64,000 nucleotides of DNA from Rhinopomastus cyanomelas (GCA_013400115.1 VXBP01003489.1:252104-316103); one strand, 5' to 3'. Counted from the stretch's first letter, positions 11,971-25,700 are shown. Numbers and translations: made by a program. Notes: generated by a model not told the origin, from the sequence alone.

Positions 11971-12378
11971 CAGGTTTGTAGAACAGCAGGCTGGAAGGGA
12001 CCTCGAGGATCATCTAGTCAACCTCTCCAGCTAAAAGCAGAGCTGGAATGAGCTGTCCCAGCAGCCTGTCCAGCTGGGTCTGCAAACTGTCCCATGTAGG
12101 GCAACTGACCCCTTCTCTTGGGAGATGATTCCAGTGGTTAATTGTTCTCATGGGGAAGAACTCCATGGGACTTCTGGACTCCAGCAGGAATCACCCCAGC
12201 AGTAACTCAGACACATCCCCCCTTTTCCATTGAGCTCCTTGTGAAAAGGGAGTCATCTTCTCCTTGGCAGCCACCCTTTAGGTGCTGGGACCTGATGATA
12301 AGGTCTGAGCCTTGTCTTCTCAAGGCTGAACATACCCTGTTTTCTCAGCCTTCCGTTCTGGTCCTTTGTGGTCCTCCA
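11971..12378 (-). mobile_element. Old, diverged CR1-type fragment
   Basis: CAGGCTGGAAGGGACCTCGA, GGATCATCTAGTCAACCTCT and CTTGTCTTCTCAAGGCTGAA mark a reversed CR1. Most of the interior is too diverged to translate, which suggests an older subfamily. Confidence 0.65.
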
Positions 12379-14471
12379 TCCACAAGCAAGTTATCTGCTT
12401 CATTACCCAACACCTTTACCTGTGGCAGCAATCAGACCCCAACCAGCCCCTTGGCATCCACGCAGATTAATTCTGAATGCTGCACCTGAAAGGAGTCCCA
12501 GGGCAGGCTGAGCTTTACCCAACCTCCTTCCTACCACAACATGGCACACCAACTCATTTAGAACCAGGATGGGCTTCTAGATCACAACTGTGAACACACC
12601 GCCCCTGCTCAACACCTCCACGGAGCAGGTATCTCTGTCACAACAGGTTTCCTGCTCCACAGGTCCTCTGAGCTGCTGGCCTGAGGACATTTGAGTTTGA
12701 CCAAACTTAACAAATACCATTTCTCTGCCTGGTAGATCCCACACCAAACCCACCACACATCTAGAGACACGCTCTCTCCTTGCCTTGCCACAGCAGAGAT
12801 AACTTTCTTTTGAAGCTACTGGTTGCTCCCCTTGATGCCAACCTTTGCAGTGAGGGGGGAGATCAAAGCTCCCCTTCCTTGTCTGCCAGAGGGAAATCCA
12901 GAAACCCAGGCTCCTCTGGGTGCAAAATACTCCCCCTCCTAAGGCCAACCTGTGCTGCTTAGCAGAGAAAAATTGTATGGGATTCACAGGGCTGAAGCAG
13001 GTCGCTGTGACAGGCAGGAAAAGTAGTTTCAGGACAAAAAAAAACCAGCAGAAAAAAAAAATATAGTTTCCAATTTCTCTCTGTTAATAGCAGCTTCGGT
13101 TTCATTATCTGCCATCGCCGTGTTCGGCTGCGGAGGCAATTAACATCATAGAAATAAAATACTTGATGGAAGTAGCAGCATGTTTGCTGGTAATGAAATG
13201 TTTATGGATCAATTTGGTACACCAGTAAAGAGTGAATGAATTTACTCCAGGAAGAGAGAAAACAAAGTGTAGATAAGCACTGAGAATCACCCTGACTCCA
13301 GACACTCACAAAATGCTGTTATTATTATTCCTCCCGAGAAAAAAAAAGAGCGTATTGATTGTTGAGAATCATTTGGACAAGGAGAAGGAGTGTTTTGCTG
13401 ATAGAACACACCAACGCTCTTAGTGGGTGTCTGTACAGCCTCAGCACTGACCAAAACCAAAACTCCAAAGTTAAAACCTCTTTTGCTAAACACAAACAAG
13501 AGAAGAACCTTGAGGTGACCTCCCTTCTCCCTCTCAGACCGTCTCCCTGCCTGGTCTCTGTGCTTCAAGGAGCAGGTGCCACATCTTTCACTTGACTTGT
13601 GACAAACCACTTTGTCTGTGGCTCCTTCGTTTCCCACTTTTAATGGTGTTTGCATATTCAGGACAAAGAGACAATAATTCAATCAAGCTCCTAAGGGCAG
13701 GAGCAGACTCAGACGGCGCCTACAACAACAAAGCCTTGGCTGGGATGAAAGGGAAACCAGTTATCTCCACCACACCAACCATTTCAAGCAAGTTTTGATC
13801 TGATGTAGATTAATTCATACTAGAGAAGGATAAAAAAACCCCCAAATCTCAAAGAACTTTGCAGCTTTTAACAAAGATTAGGTGCTCTATATTCTTCTGG
13901 GTTCAGCCCCCATCAGGATCAGCGTCGCATCGTAATCCTACAGATGAATAACAGAGGTTTAGGTGGAATCAGCAGGATTCCCTCGCGACTATTTTTACAG
14001 GGGCTGCTGTAACGTGAGGGAAAATAAGAATTTCATGCAAATCACCAGGACAGGCTCCAGCTTTTTCTGTAAGTTTCGTGATGATTCCTGACCTCCACTT
14101 CGCTGCTCTCTCCCCTCTGCCACCAGCTCTGCGCAGACCCAGCTCATAAAAACAAAGGCACAGCAGAGCTGCAGCTCAGAGAAGCCTCACAGACAGGGAA
14201 AAGCAGGGCAAGGAAAGAAAGGAGATGGGGCTGGCAGCGCAGGAGAGCTGGAGGAGCTGCATTCATCTCGACAGAACAAAAGGGGGTGAGCAATAAGCAT
14301 CAGATCCTGGAGAGCCCTGGGCACCGCAGGCGGTCCAGGTATTCCTGGAAATTGTCTGGACTGCACCAGCCCAGCAGCTTCTACAGAGGGCTCAAGCAAT
14401 ATGTTTATCACTCCTTATTCTCTTGGCCCCAAGAGGTGGCAGGTTAACCCAAAGACAATCTCCTTCATCCA
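12379..14471. other. Unique sequence with A-runs near 13037-13063
   Basis: Two short poly(A) tracts at 13037-13063 precede an AT-rich repeat-free part (13080-13340) that may be conserved. No gene is supported across the 2.1 kb. Confidence 0.4.
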
Positions 14472-14858
14472 TCAGTTGGGGCTGTTCAGCCTGAAGAGAA
14501 GGTAGCTCCAGGAGGAGCTTCAGCTGTCTTCCAGCCCCTGAAAGGTTCCTCTGAGAAGGCTGGGGAAGGCTGTTCCCAAGGGCAGGGAACGATAGGATGA
14601 GGGGGTCCTGGTTTGAAGCTGGAAAAGGGCAGAGTGAGGCTGGACAGGAAGAACAAAGTCTGGAATCTGAGGGTGGGGGATCCCTATAACCAGCTGCCCA
14701 GAGAGGGGATGGAGGTCCCATCCCTGGCGCCATTCAAGGTCAGGCTGGCTGGGGGTCTGGGCAACCTTTTCTGGTGAGTGCTGGCCCTGCTTGGTGCTGG
14801 TGGTTGGACTGGATGCCCATAGGAGGTCCCTTCCAATCCTGATTCAAAGATCGTGGTT
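14472..14858 (+). mobile_element. CR1, ORF2 end and 3' end
   Basis: GGGGCTGTTCAGCCTGAAGA, then GAAGCTGGAAAAGGGCAGAG, CATTCAAGGTCAGGCTGGCT, and the tail AGGAGGTCCCTTCCAATCCT. This is the sense-strand counterpart of the 9601 subfamily. Confidence 0.87.
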
Positions 14859-15694
14859 ACTCCAAATCAGTGGTTCTCAGGTGTTTTTGACCCTGGATTC
14901 TGATATAATGAACAAACAGTGAAAGCTTCATCCAGGATACCCCCACCTGACCCCTCACACTTCAAAATGAGGAAAGAAAAAGTCGTAACAACCCCCTGAC
15001 CTGCAAGACACAACAGCCCCTTGTTGTGTCCCCTGCAGAGTCATAGACTCATAGGGTTGGACTGGACCTTTAGACTCCATCACAGATGCCAAGAGGGTCA
15101 GGTCTCAGAAGATAAAATCTCTCATCTCATTTTTGATCCCAAAAAACTCAGAAATTTCTGAACATAAGGCACCTGACCTAGCACCACAGCCAGATGCTGA
15201 CCACTGCACCCAGCAGCACCTCTTTCTTGAAGAACAAAATAAATCCAATCTGTCTGCATCCTTTTTTTTCCCACCCCCCAAGCACAATACAGTGGAAAAG
15301 TCATGATTCGAGCTAACCGGCGACACTTCAGCGAAAAGAGCCGACTCCCCCAAGAATCCTGACAGGCAACAAATGAATGCGGCATCAAATATGCAAGAAA
15401 AGACTCAGCGTTGCCTAAGGACTGGAAAAGTTGCTGAATCCCAGCCCACACACCTAAAAAAAGCCCTTTTTTTGGAAAAAGAACCAATGCTCCAGGACTG
15501 TAAGTACTGTGGATCCAGACTCTGCAGCGGTTAATGCTCAACGGACCAAAATGGGGCACCAACCAGAAAGAGTCCATTAAGCCTTCACCTAGAAGTTCAT
15601 TGAACTTTCCAGTTTCAGGTGAACTTTTCCAAGGATCCAGAAGACTTTAGGGGCCTCCACGCTCGAGCACCCCATTTAAATTGATGTTCATTTT
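14859..15694. other. Unique non-coding sequence
   Basis: Apart from the 45-bp CR1 tail at 15041, nothing is recognised. Confidence 0.45.
15041..15085 (-). mobile_element. Very short CR1 3' tail
   Basis: TCATAGACTCATAGGGTTGG and ACTGGACCTTTAGACTCC. Only the extreme 3' end is present. Confidence 0.55.
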
Positions 15695-15816
15695 AAAAGT
15701 GTTTAAGGGCAGACTGGATGTGCCATTGTCTAGGTGATTGTAGTGATCTTAGATGGTGGGCTGGCCTGGATGATCTTAGAGGTCTTTTCCAGCCTCAATA
15801 ATGCTGTGATTCTGTA
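15695..15816 (+). mobile_element. CR1 3' end
   Basis: GTGTTTAAGGGCAGACTGGA, then GGATGATCTTAGAGGTCTTT and AATAATGCTGTGATTCTGT. The tail matches the fragment at 52161. Confidence 0.75.
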
Positions 15817-16462
15817 AACTGGGGAGGAAAGTATCACAGAATCACCTGTTTCAGGTGATAATTAATGAAATACTGCTTGACACCCGACCTTAAGTTATTG
15901 TTCAGGGTATTTTATCCTAAAAAAAGAGCAATTCTTAATTTTTTTTAAAAAATCTTTAAAAATTCGATTTTTCTTAAAAAAGAATCATGTTTTTGAAAGA
16001 AAGAGTGATGAAATAACCACATAATCCAGGTAAGAGCGTTCAGCCCATTCCTCCATCCAATTTATACCAGGCTGGAACACAACATTTCATAACCCTTCAA
16101 TATCATACAGTCTCGCAGCGATCGAAACCAAATGACATTCCCACAGAACTTGTTCCATGGATTAAAACAAAACCCTTCTTCTGCCAAAGTCGATGTCTCT
16201 ATTTTCAATTTATTTTCCATTTTTTTGAAACAGCCTTGAGGATAACAAGTTTGATCTTACGCAGAGCAGAGCGCCTCTCCAAGACTTTATCGGCCGGTTT
16301 ATTCATTACTCGATTGATTTGACCTTTCCTGGGTCACCTACTACTTGAAGTCATCTTCAGGGAACCTAATTAGCCACCACACTGAAGAAGAATTCTTAAA
16401 TCAGGTTTCAACCCAACTCTCTGTCTTTCACATCTTCACATCCCCATGTCTACAGCAGAATT
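15817..16462. other. AT-rich unique sequence
   Basis: A low-complexity A/T stretch (15910-15990) is followed by repeat-free sequence with CpGs at 16110-16130 and 16250-16300. It is possibly conserved. No coding signal is seen. Confidence 0.4.
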
Positions 16463-16962
16463 CCACAGAATCATTTGGGCTGGAAAAGCTCTCTCAGCTC
16501 ATCCAGACCAGCCCAGAACCCAACATCACACCAGGGCACCAAGGGCCACAGCCAGGCTGGCCTTCAACACTTCCAGAGATGGAGACTCCTCCACTGCCCT
16601 GGGCAGTCCAGTCCAGGCTCTGATCACCCTTTCCATGAGGAAGGGCTTCCTAACATCCAACCTAACCCTCCCCTGGCAGCTTCAGGCTCTGCCCTTTTGT
16701 CCTGGTGTTGCTTGCCTGGGAGAAGAGCCTGACCCTCACCTGACCTTCTTTCAGGGAGTTAGAGAGAGGAAGATGGTCCCTGCTGAGTCTCCTGCAGGCT
16801 AAACACCCCCAGCTCCCTCAGCCTCTCCTCACCAGCCTCTCCCTGTAGTCCCTTCTCCAGCCTCGTTGCTCCTCTGGACTCACTCCATCCCCTCAGTCTT
16901 TTTCTTTCATTGAGGGGCTCAGAACTGCCCCCAGTACTCAAGGGGAGGTCTCATCAGTGCCA
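16463..16962 (-). mobile_element. CR1 (GGCCACAGCCAGGCTGG subfamily), long 3' piece
   Basis: CACAGAATCATTTGGGCTGG opens the tail. AAGGGCCACAGCCAGGCTGG, CATGAGGAAGGGCTTCCTAA and CACCCCCAGCTCCCTCAGCC follow. The same subfamily is at 32821 and 49171. Confidence 0.88.
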
Positions 16963-18558
16963 AAGCACCCAACAGCTTCAAAACTGCATCCAGCTCAGGT
17001 CTTACTGCCATTTCCAGATTCACCTGCAAAATTCACTAGTAAAACCAACAGAGGGAAAAATGCGACAGAAAAGATGAAGGATCAGGAAAACCACAGCTCA
17101 AAATGGCATCAGGTTCTGAATGGTTTGGTTCATTACTCATGAAGCCTCTTCCATCGACACAAGACACTTTGGACTCTGATGCACCAAAGGACTCCTAGTG
17201 TGTAGCGCTGGAATTTCAAAGAGGTACAAGCTGCCCCCATTTTACACTAATCCAAGTGTTCTCCCCTCCTCTGTGTTTTGTGTTTCCAGCCTGATGCTCT
17301 TCAACTGAGAGGGGAACAGATGCAAAATGTGCTTGGACTTGACCCCTCCATGGCAACTGAGATGTGGGTGAACTTCTGCAGCGGCAGGAATGCAGATGTG
17401 TGCATGGGGACTTGGGAGAGAGAAACAAAAGGGTGTGGGTTTGGGGAGGGCTTTTATTTACTTTCAGATGTCTGCTGAAGTGCTGGAGCTGGGGTCGTGG
17501 TCCTACCTGCAGTCTCTAAAGCAGAAGGAAGTTCACACCTCAAACACAGGTCAGCGAATAACTGTCCGTGATAGATGCTGGGAGTAACTCCCCGAAGCAG
17601 GAGGCAGGAGACTGCACCTCAAAAAACCATCAGCTCCCAGTTCTGTGCCACTGCCAGCTGGAATAACGGACCAGTTGATGTGCTGCATCCCAGATTGTAC
17701 AGCTAACACCTTCTCTGCTGTTGTGACCTTTTCATAATCAACTGATTTCGCTCCCACAACATCCCTGTGTTGCAGGGATTCACTGACTCCAGCTCCAGCT
17801 TTGATCTCCACGTTTCATCGACAGCGAACAAGAGATAAAAACAGTCCTTTCAAGACTGATACCACCACTCCCATCAAGTCACCCAGTTGTTCCCATCACG
17901 GTCGAATACAGTGGATCAAGCAATTCTGTATCTTTTCAAGCCAAACCAAACCTTTCTGTTCTACTGTGGTTTCATGAAAAAGCCCAGCCCATAAAGCTGT
18001 GGGAGTCCACCCGGGCACCGTTAAACAAAGGCTGTGCTGACCACCCCAACAGCAGCTTCCTGCTTCCAGGAATGAATGACAGGTCAACCCCAAACTTCCA
18101 CAGAAGACAAAAGTGAGGTTTGGAATTGAGATGAGCAAAATGGCTCGTTTCCATCACACAAGGCTTAAAATTAGCTTGTTTTGAACAGTCTGCTCTGCCG
18201 AATGCGGAAACAGAATGCTCAGAGCGATCTTCAAACCCCACAAGCTGCTTCCATCCCATGCAATACATGTTTCATCCACCCAACTCCGTTGAGCCTCTTG
18301 GCAGGGATCTGCTTCCCATCAGACTGCACCTGCTGAAAAATTCAGCTGTTCCTCCAACAGACAGTGGTTCTTAAATTCCAGCAGGATTGCTGGTTCAACT
18401 ATGACAACAAAGAATGAGTTGCAAGTTACTCAGAGTGAGTCGACCGCATCTCAGGTAGAAGAGCAAGGAGCTGCTCTACTGAAATCAGCAGAGCCACAAC
18501 GTATTTATCCCTGGCAAGGATTTCAGGAGTATAAAATATTAAATAAATTCCCAATTAA
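16963..18558. other. Unique non-coding sequence
   Basis: I see no repeat, exon or RNA gene in these 1.6 kb. Confidence 0.45.
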
Positions 18559-18983
18559 TCATAGAATCATTAGGGATTGGAAGGGACCTCAAAAGATCAT
18601 CCAGTCCAGTCCCCCTGACACAGCAGGATCACCTAGACCAAGTCACACAGGAACACATCCAGGTGGGTCTTAAACATCTCCAGAGAAGGAGACTCCACAA
18701 CCCCCCCGGGCAGCCTGTTCCAGTGCTCTGTCACCCTCACTGGGAAGAAGTTCCTTCTAATATTTATATGAAACCTCCTATGTTCTAGCTCACACTCATC
18801 GCACCTCGTCCTATCACCAGATGACACTGAGCAGAGCCTGGCTCCATCCTCCTGACACCCACCCTTCACATATTTGTAGACATTAGTGAGTTCACCCCTC
18901 AGCTTCTCCAAGCTCAAGAGACCCAGCTCCCTCAGCCTCTCCTTATAAGGGAGGTGTTCTACTACCCCCTTCATCATCTTCCT
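18559..18983 (-). mobile_element. Young CR1, ORF2 C-terminus and 3' end
   Basis: TCATAGAATCATTAGGGATT opens a complete 3' end. The minus frame reads NIRRNFFPVRVTEHWNRLPG and SPSLEMFKTHLDVFLCDLV with an intact stop. Upstream it reads EERLRELGLLSLEK with minor changes. It is among the best-preserved copies here. Confidence 0.93.
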
Positions 18984-20634
18984 CCTTCCATCACCCCAGC
19001 CCACAAAGGACTATAAAAATCACCTTAAATCACTGACATCTCACTGATGGAGCTCAAAGAACCACATCTAGGGCATCACCATTGCTCTGTTCTGCTGCAG
19101 TTTATGAAGTGAGCACACTGCAAGTACGAGCTTTACCTCGTCTGCAGGGACCCACCACGTCTCACGTGACGGCATCCGACGGTACAAACATAATACAGAA
19201 TGAATGGCTTAACGCACGAAGAGCACTTGAGGGATTACTCCTTCGTGGAGCTCATGGAAGTACTTTGGAGCGAGTATCTCTGCTCTTGAAAAACATCAGT
19301 TCACGGGATTGTTGGAGGAAACCTGCCAGTTCTGGTAAAGTCTTTGTCAAAAGAGTTGTCCTTCCATAAAAAGACGCAAAGGTCGCGTTGAGCTTTCTTC
19401 CCCCTCCCATTTTTAGGACCACTCGATGGTCCAAGTGATAACAAAGAATCTTTGCTACTTTAAGTCCTTTAATTTGAGAGGTGCTTTCTCCAGTCACAAG
19501 GATTTGAGGCTCCTCCAGCAGCAGAAAACAAACTGCTAACGAGAAAAAACTGGGATAAACCACCGACCAGTCGTCGGCGTTGACTCCCTTTGTTATGTCC
19601 TTGTGTAAACACCGGGCAGCAGGGGCCGGAGGAAAGGGAGAGTGAGATCAGGAGGATGACGACACCAGCAACACTTCCTTAGTTACAAGTGGTATTTTGG
19701 GGATTCCTCAGACGTCGGTGTCTAAGATAAGACTGGGTCCCATCCTACAGAGTGTGAGGAGCTTCCCTGGGACGTGAGGCTGCTCTATGACCCACTTTTT
19801 CTCCACATTTATGTTTACACATGAACTAAAAAGCTGTGTGGGGATGCAGTCATGAAGAGGAATAAAGCAACAGAAGGGTTCCGAGAGCAGCCCATCCTGT
19901 TACTACCTGGAGCAGCACCAGTTTTGCTGATGACTTTGGTAGCAGCAACCTGAGAAACAGGGAAATTCATTCCTAGGGCAACACTGGTGGGAGGTGAAGC
20001 AGAAAAGTGAGCAATGGGTCAGTGAAAACAAATGGTCTGAGAGAAAAGCAGTTCAGTAAAGCAGATACTTATCACGTTATCCAAGGTGAGTTATCAAGTT
20101 AAACCGGTCCTCAGAAGCTGAATAGATGGAGGCAATTCAGATTAAAGCATTGGGATCATGAAACAGTTCAGAGCGTGTTAGGGACACAGAGAAGAAGGAA
20201 TTGTCATGATGAAGTACCTTAAATGCAGTGTAAACTTTCTGCAGAAGAATCTCTTTAAAACAGGGGTATAACCCCCATTTCTAATTAAAAGGCATCCAAG
20301 TTATTAGGAAAGGAAACCAGTTCCTACTCCCAGAACCTATTTGTCAGCTTAGCTGACTACTCAATTGCACGGGCTAAGGGAGGAGCACGGACCAACGATA
20401 GATACCACCGGGAAAGCGTACAGAACAACATGTGGCTCTTTATTCCTTATCTCCCAAGGATATGGATTCTCTGTTATCATCAATACAGCCGACTGTAAAA
20501 ATAAATAAGTTTGTTCAACAGCAGTGAGAAGCCGATGGCCCGATTTTGTGACTCTCAGAAGAATAAATAAATCAAAGCTCCGTTTCAGCTCACGTGTTTG
20601 TGAAGCTGTGGTGGAGTTATGCTCATCTTCAGAT
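18984..20634. other. Unique non-coding sequence
   Basis: CpG-containing unique DNA around 19130-19400, otherwise ordinary. No gene is supported. Confidence 0.45.
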
Positions 20635-20910
20635 CATAGAACCATGGAATCACAGGGTTGGAAGGGATCTCCAAAGGGCATCCAGTCCAACACCCGCCGA
20701 CACCAAGTAGGGCCAGCACTCACCAGACCAGGTGGCCCACAGCCCCAGTCAGCCTGACTTTGAATGGCTCCAGGGATGGGGCCTCCACCACCTCTCTGGG
20801 CAGCCTGTTCCAGGGATCCCCCACCCTCAGATTACACAACTTGTTCCTCCTGTCCAGCCTCACTCTGCCCTTTTCCAGCTTCAAACCAGGACCCCTCGTC
20901 CTATCGTTGG
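20635..20910 (-). mobile_element. CR1 (GGGCATCCAGTCC subfamily), ORF2 end and 3' end
   Basis: CATAGAACCATGGAATCACA, GGGCATCCAGTCCAACACCC, then TCTGGGCAGCCTGTTCCAGG and CTCACTCTGCCCTTTTCCAG. Confidence 0.88.
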
Positions 20911-22447
20911 GTTGGAAGGTCCTGTTACTACATTGAGATTGTGGAAGACTGTGATTGGAAACCCACCAGTTCCTTCTTCAATAAGGAGATAAAAAAATGA
21001 GAGACAAAGACCAAAAAATTCCCTCCCCACCTTCTCACACCATTCCCTGCTCATTATCAAGGAAAAAAGGAGGGTGACTGGAGTTTTAGAGAAAAAACTG
21101 AAGCTCAGCCATCTCCATTCCCCCAAGGAGAACATTTCATCGCTAAGATGCAACAGTAGTCGCCCAGTGGAAACTAAACTCTCACTTGAACAAACACAAG
21201 AAGTTTCCTTCAGATGACACGAAAAGCATAAATTATATAACTAGTTCCTTGTACTTTCCCCCTTGTCTTTAGCATTATCTAAACATGGGGTTTGCTCAGT
21301 CTGAGTCTTCAGTTTTCCCTGAAACCTTTCAGCTGCTCCTGCTCACAGCCGCCAAATGGAAAACTGGCTGTCGGGAGCCGGGCTGAAGGTCTAGAGATCC
21401 CAGAATCACTGCTCTGCTCTTTCACAGATGCTAAGGAAACGCACGCAGGAAACGCAGCCAACTCCCGGTTCCTTCTCTTCACAGGCTCTTCCAATTCCCA
21501 GAGAAACAGCAATTTGTAGATTTTTCAAGCCAGAACAACTTACATTCTCCTCTTTGTTTATTGGTCCCCAGAGGCTGTTCTTTTGTCAGTCTATCTTTTT
21601 CTTGCTGAACTCATTGGAAATGTCCTCCAAAACACCCTGCGGCAACATGTTCCACCATTGACTAACACGCTGCCGGGACAAAAAAAATCCCCAACCCCAG
21701 CCCAAAACGTCCCTCTGAGTCTTCTTTTTCTAATCCCTGCTGATGAGTTCTAAAAGATCACTGCAGGATACCCGGCAGATCGTTTGCAGTTTGAAAGAGA
21801 AATAGGTGGCAAATCATCATTCCTACCTGTAGGCTGAATTGGAGCTGCTTCACGTCAGACTATCATGAAAATGCTCCTAGATAATTTCCCCCTAACTACC
21901 GTGTCCATAAGGAAGAGCCGATAATGGACCAATTTGCACTGATACATCAATGTAAATCCCCAGCAATTTCATTTAATTTGTTAAACCATAAATTTAACCA
22001 AGCCCTGGTTCTACTAAAAGTAGAACTTTGCCTAGCAACTCCCTGGGTGTTTTTTTCCCCTCTCAGTGTTTTACATAACAACGTAACGGAGTGCATTGGC
22101 TGCTTCATAGACCGGATGAGGCAGCCATGGCTCCACATGCTAGAATCTCACCGCTGAAGCGCGGACAGGTTCCCAGTGCAAAGGAAATTGGACTCCAGGT
22201 AAACTAAACCTGGTCTTTTAAACACCCCCTTACAAGTTTGCTGCTGATGGTCACTAGCAGACCTCTGAAAAACACCACCACCTAGTCCCACGCATCGAGT
22301 TTTCAGGCTGAAGTTCATAGGATGTTGATCATCACTAACTCCAGTGAGAGATCTGAAGGTACAGATGCTTCCCCAGCCTAAGGTCAACTGCAGGTCTGTG
22401 GTCATTCCTCTGCAATCTCTCAAAGGGCTCCATATCAGCTGTTAAGA
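20911..22447. other. Unique non-coding sequence
   Basis: No recognisable repeat. Several short open frames lack splice context or known motifs. Confidence 0.45.
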
Positions 22448-22710
22448 CAAAAATTAACCTACAGCTGAGATCATAGAATCATTAGGGATTGGAAGGGACC
22501 TCGAAAGATCATCCAGTCCAATCCCCCTGCCACAGCAGGATCACCTAGACATGATTCCATGATTCTATGGCAAAATTTAACCTACAGCTGAGATCATAGA
22601 ATCATTAGGGATTGGAAGGGACCTCGAAAGATCATCCAGTCCAATCCCCCTGCCACAGCAGGATCACCTAGACATGATTCTATGACAAAATTTAACCTAC
22701 AGCTGAGATC
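22448..22710 (-). repeat. Tandemly duplicated short CR1 unit with flanking direct repeats
   Basis: A 3'-terminal CR1 fragment of about 80 bases (starting TCATAGAATCATTAGGG at 22471 and again at 22594) occurs twice, 123 bp apart. Three copies of an AATTTAACCTACAGCTGAGA-like word lie before, between and after them. The two units are virtually identical except for an 8-bp difference near 22550-22570. Each CR1 piece ends with GATTCTATG, the reverse complement of its own first bases, so each unit has short inverted ends. Confidence 0.9.
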
Positions 22711-25700
22711 CCCTCACTCCTGTAAATAAGGAGAAGTCAAGTGTGAATCTGTGCCTGTGAGCACCTTCCACCCAAGAGAAGAGCAAAGCACCTATGGGGA
22801 CCATCAGCCTTATTCATCTACCCGTTCACCGAGTGCGTCCACATCCCGAAGGCACCACCGGGGAGGTTTGTTGGCTCTTAGACTTCAAAAGCCATTTCAG
22901 TGGCAACTCTGCCACAAAACATAACGACCCCTACAGAGGCCACGAGATGCATTTTCATAAAATACGACTTTCTACTGACACTGCCCTTTGTCTCTGCCTT
23001 GGTCAAGGGCTCAGCGTTTCCTCCAAAGAGCTGTTCCTCCTCACGTTGTTGCTGTAGGGCTGCGACATGACAACCTCATAAAAATTCTAAAGGTCAAGCT
23101 TAAGCTTGAAGGAACACATCAGCACGGAGTCACACCTGAGCTGCACGCGCCGACGCAGTGCACAGACACAGAGCGAGAAAATTAACGCTCAACAGGCTGC
23201 TGGCACCTAAACCCACAAAGCAGAACCAAGTTGAGGTGAACCTGCCCTAAGAGATAACGAGGGGAAAGGAACAAGATTCCTTGCAGTTGTTACCGTAGCC
23301 TCCTTCTGGAGAGGATGCTGTCGCAGGGAACAAGAGCGGGTAACACCTACAAGATCATTAAGCCTCACTTTAACACCACAACCCTCTAATTTAGTGGTTT
23401 TATGTTCATTCAGCTAGAGGGTACTGCTGGTCTAGTTTTTGATCTGAATTTCCATTCTGATGCAGGTTTAAGTAAAGTCTGTGTTTAGCTGCATTCAAGA
23501 CAAGATGTCCAAGTGTTTCGACTAGCTCAGAAGTAAGCGGCTTCTGACGCATCAGCTCCAACATTTGGCCTCTACGGTATCAAAAAAGCTTTGAGCTCAC
23601 TGGGCAGCTCTGGATGAAGAATAAAGGAAAGAGATCCTACAAAGTTCCAACCTTTGCTCTGTTACTACCCAACCCTTAGTCAACGGCCCCGAGAGCACGT
23701 GGCGCCTGCTGTCCATGAGAAGGATCTGACGATGGGCAAGGCTCATTATTGCATCTGCCACTTGCATCTTCTGCCCTCCAAGGTTCCCAAGGTCAGCCAG
23801 GTTCTCCTTGTTGTGGCTCTCCACAGTTTATCTGGACAGGTCTGAGGATGACTACAAAGCTGTCGGAAGTCTATCGATGGGCGTGCCCTGCGTTCTGAAG
23901 CGCTGACCTCTGAGCCGCGACTACCTTTCAGAACGTTGACTTTCAGGTTCTCTCTGTAGTGGCCTCTTCAAGGCCCCTTGCCAGGCCTTTTCATCCAAGT
24001 CAGACAGTTACCTCTTCTTTCTTGGGTAGCTTTGAACGTACTGTCGTAACGGAGGGAAAGCTCCGGTGTTCTGGACCTCGGCTCTTGTTTCATTTATTGT
24101 GGCTTTAACAACTGCACAGCACCCAGTTTTGTGAGGGAGGTCAGGAGGTTAAGAAAAAGGCACAAGAAGAAAAACCCTAAACTCCCCAAGATAGAAATTA
24201 GTGCTCACAAAGACACATGGGGGGAAGAGGTAGGATAAAACTGGCTGCACTTATTCCAGGAGCTGCAGTGACTTCCTTTAGCACAAGACCCACTGAAGCT
24301 ACCTGCACCTGAATGAGGGCTCCAGAACCAGAAGAAAGGGCTAAACTGTCACACAAGTAGGACTACAACTCAGTGGAATCCATACAAATGACCTCCAGCA
24401 GCAGGGTTTTGCATTAAAACACCAGAAATCTGTACATGAATCCCAAAGGTGCTGCACTAAGGGGTGACTTCCCACAGCAGCTGGGCACCTCAGGTGTCCG
24501 TAACAGGGACCGACTGAACACTGTCCTCATCCCTAAAGCAATTCCTTCCCCTTCCCTCCCTCTCTCCACGTGTGCATGCACCTCAAAACCACTGGAAGCC
24601 AAGTGCAGAACCTCATTTGCTCTCAGCCTGGCACTTTCTTGAAGCACCAAGATACATCTCAGGGCTTTGGCAAAGCCCGAGGCTTCAACCCTTGGAGAAG
24701 ATCAGGCAGAATCCACACGTCCTGAGCAGAGCCTTTGAGGCACAGCCTGTCCCACACTCCTATTACACTCCAGTCACATTGCAAGTGGGCAGAGTTTATG
24801 GAAATGGGGGTCACAGAGTGTCAGCCTTGTAAAGACTCGACATTCAGAAGCGGTTGCACAACACCAGGACCACTGTTACAAGGCTCAAACATCAAGATGA
24901 ATTAATTCCCTCCAGCAAGCCAGAGCTTTTCCATGTTGGGACTGGTTTTACCACCCCTGAAAGAATCCCCTCTTCTCGGGGTTTTGTGGAAGGGAAGAGG
25001 TCATTTTATTCTTTTCATGTCACCGCAGCATCTCTGTGAATGTTAATGCTCAAAGGCACTGGCTTCTTGCAAGCTTCAGAGAGACTCGGGATGAGAAGGA
25101 TCAAGAGCTCCTGTTGTGGAGATAAGTACCCCAGGCTGGGACAGCAGGGACCCCAACCTAAGGGACAGTTGCAGCGTGGAAAACTACAACACAACGTTGA
25201 GATCAGATGGTTGAGGGAGGTGAATTGTAAAGGTTCGATATGAAGAGCAAGAGGGGAATAAGCAGGGAAAGGGAGAGAAAAACCATTCTGTACCAGTATC
25301 CAGATCCAGATTCCACCCAGAAGATCCTACCTACAGGTTCAACTTTAATCTTGGCCACAGTGAGGCATTTGGTCAGTGATGCTGAAAGCAGGGAGGTGGG
25401 AGGAAGGTTCATTCACAACCAGGAGTCAGAGTCCATCCATCTGCTGCTGCCTTTGCTGCCCCTGCTCTGACAGAAGTTCTCCCCGTGAGTAGCACAGGAG
25501 GGGCATAAAAACCCGTTCACTTCTAGCACCTTCCAAGAGTGAAACCATCTGCAGTAGGAGCCAGGTCGCTGCTTTATATTTAACTTCTCCTTATGCTACA
25601 AGTGCTTGATTCAGGGGTCATCAGGGAGACAGACAGGCCACAGCAGAAGCAGTGGTCTGTTAACCTACCCATGATGAGCCTGAGGAACACCGAGGGCTTG

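Noticed and set aside
25225..25245. GGTTCGA word resembling a tRNA B box
   Set aside because: No A box at the right distance, no cloverleaf pairing and no terminator run.
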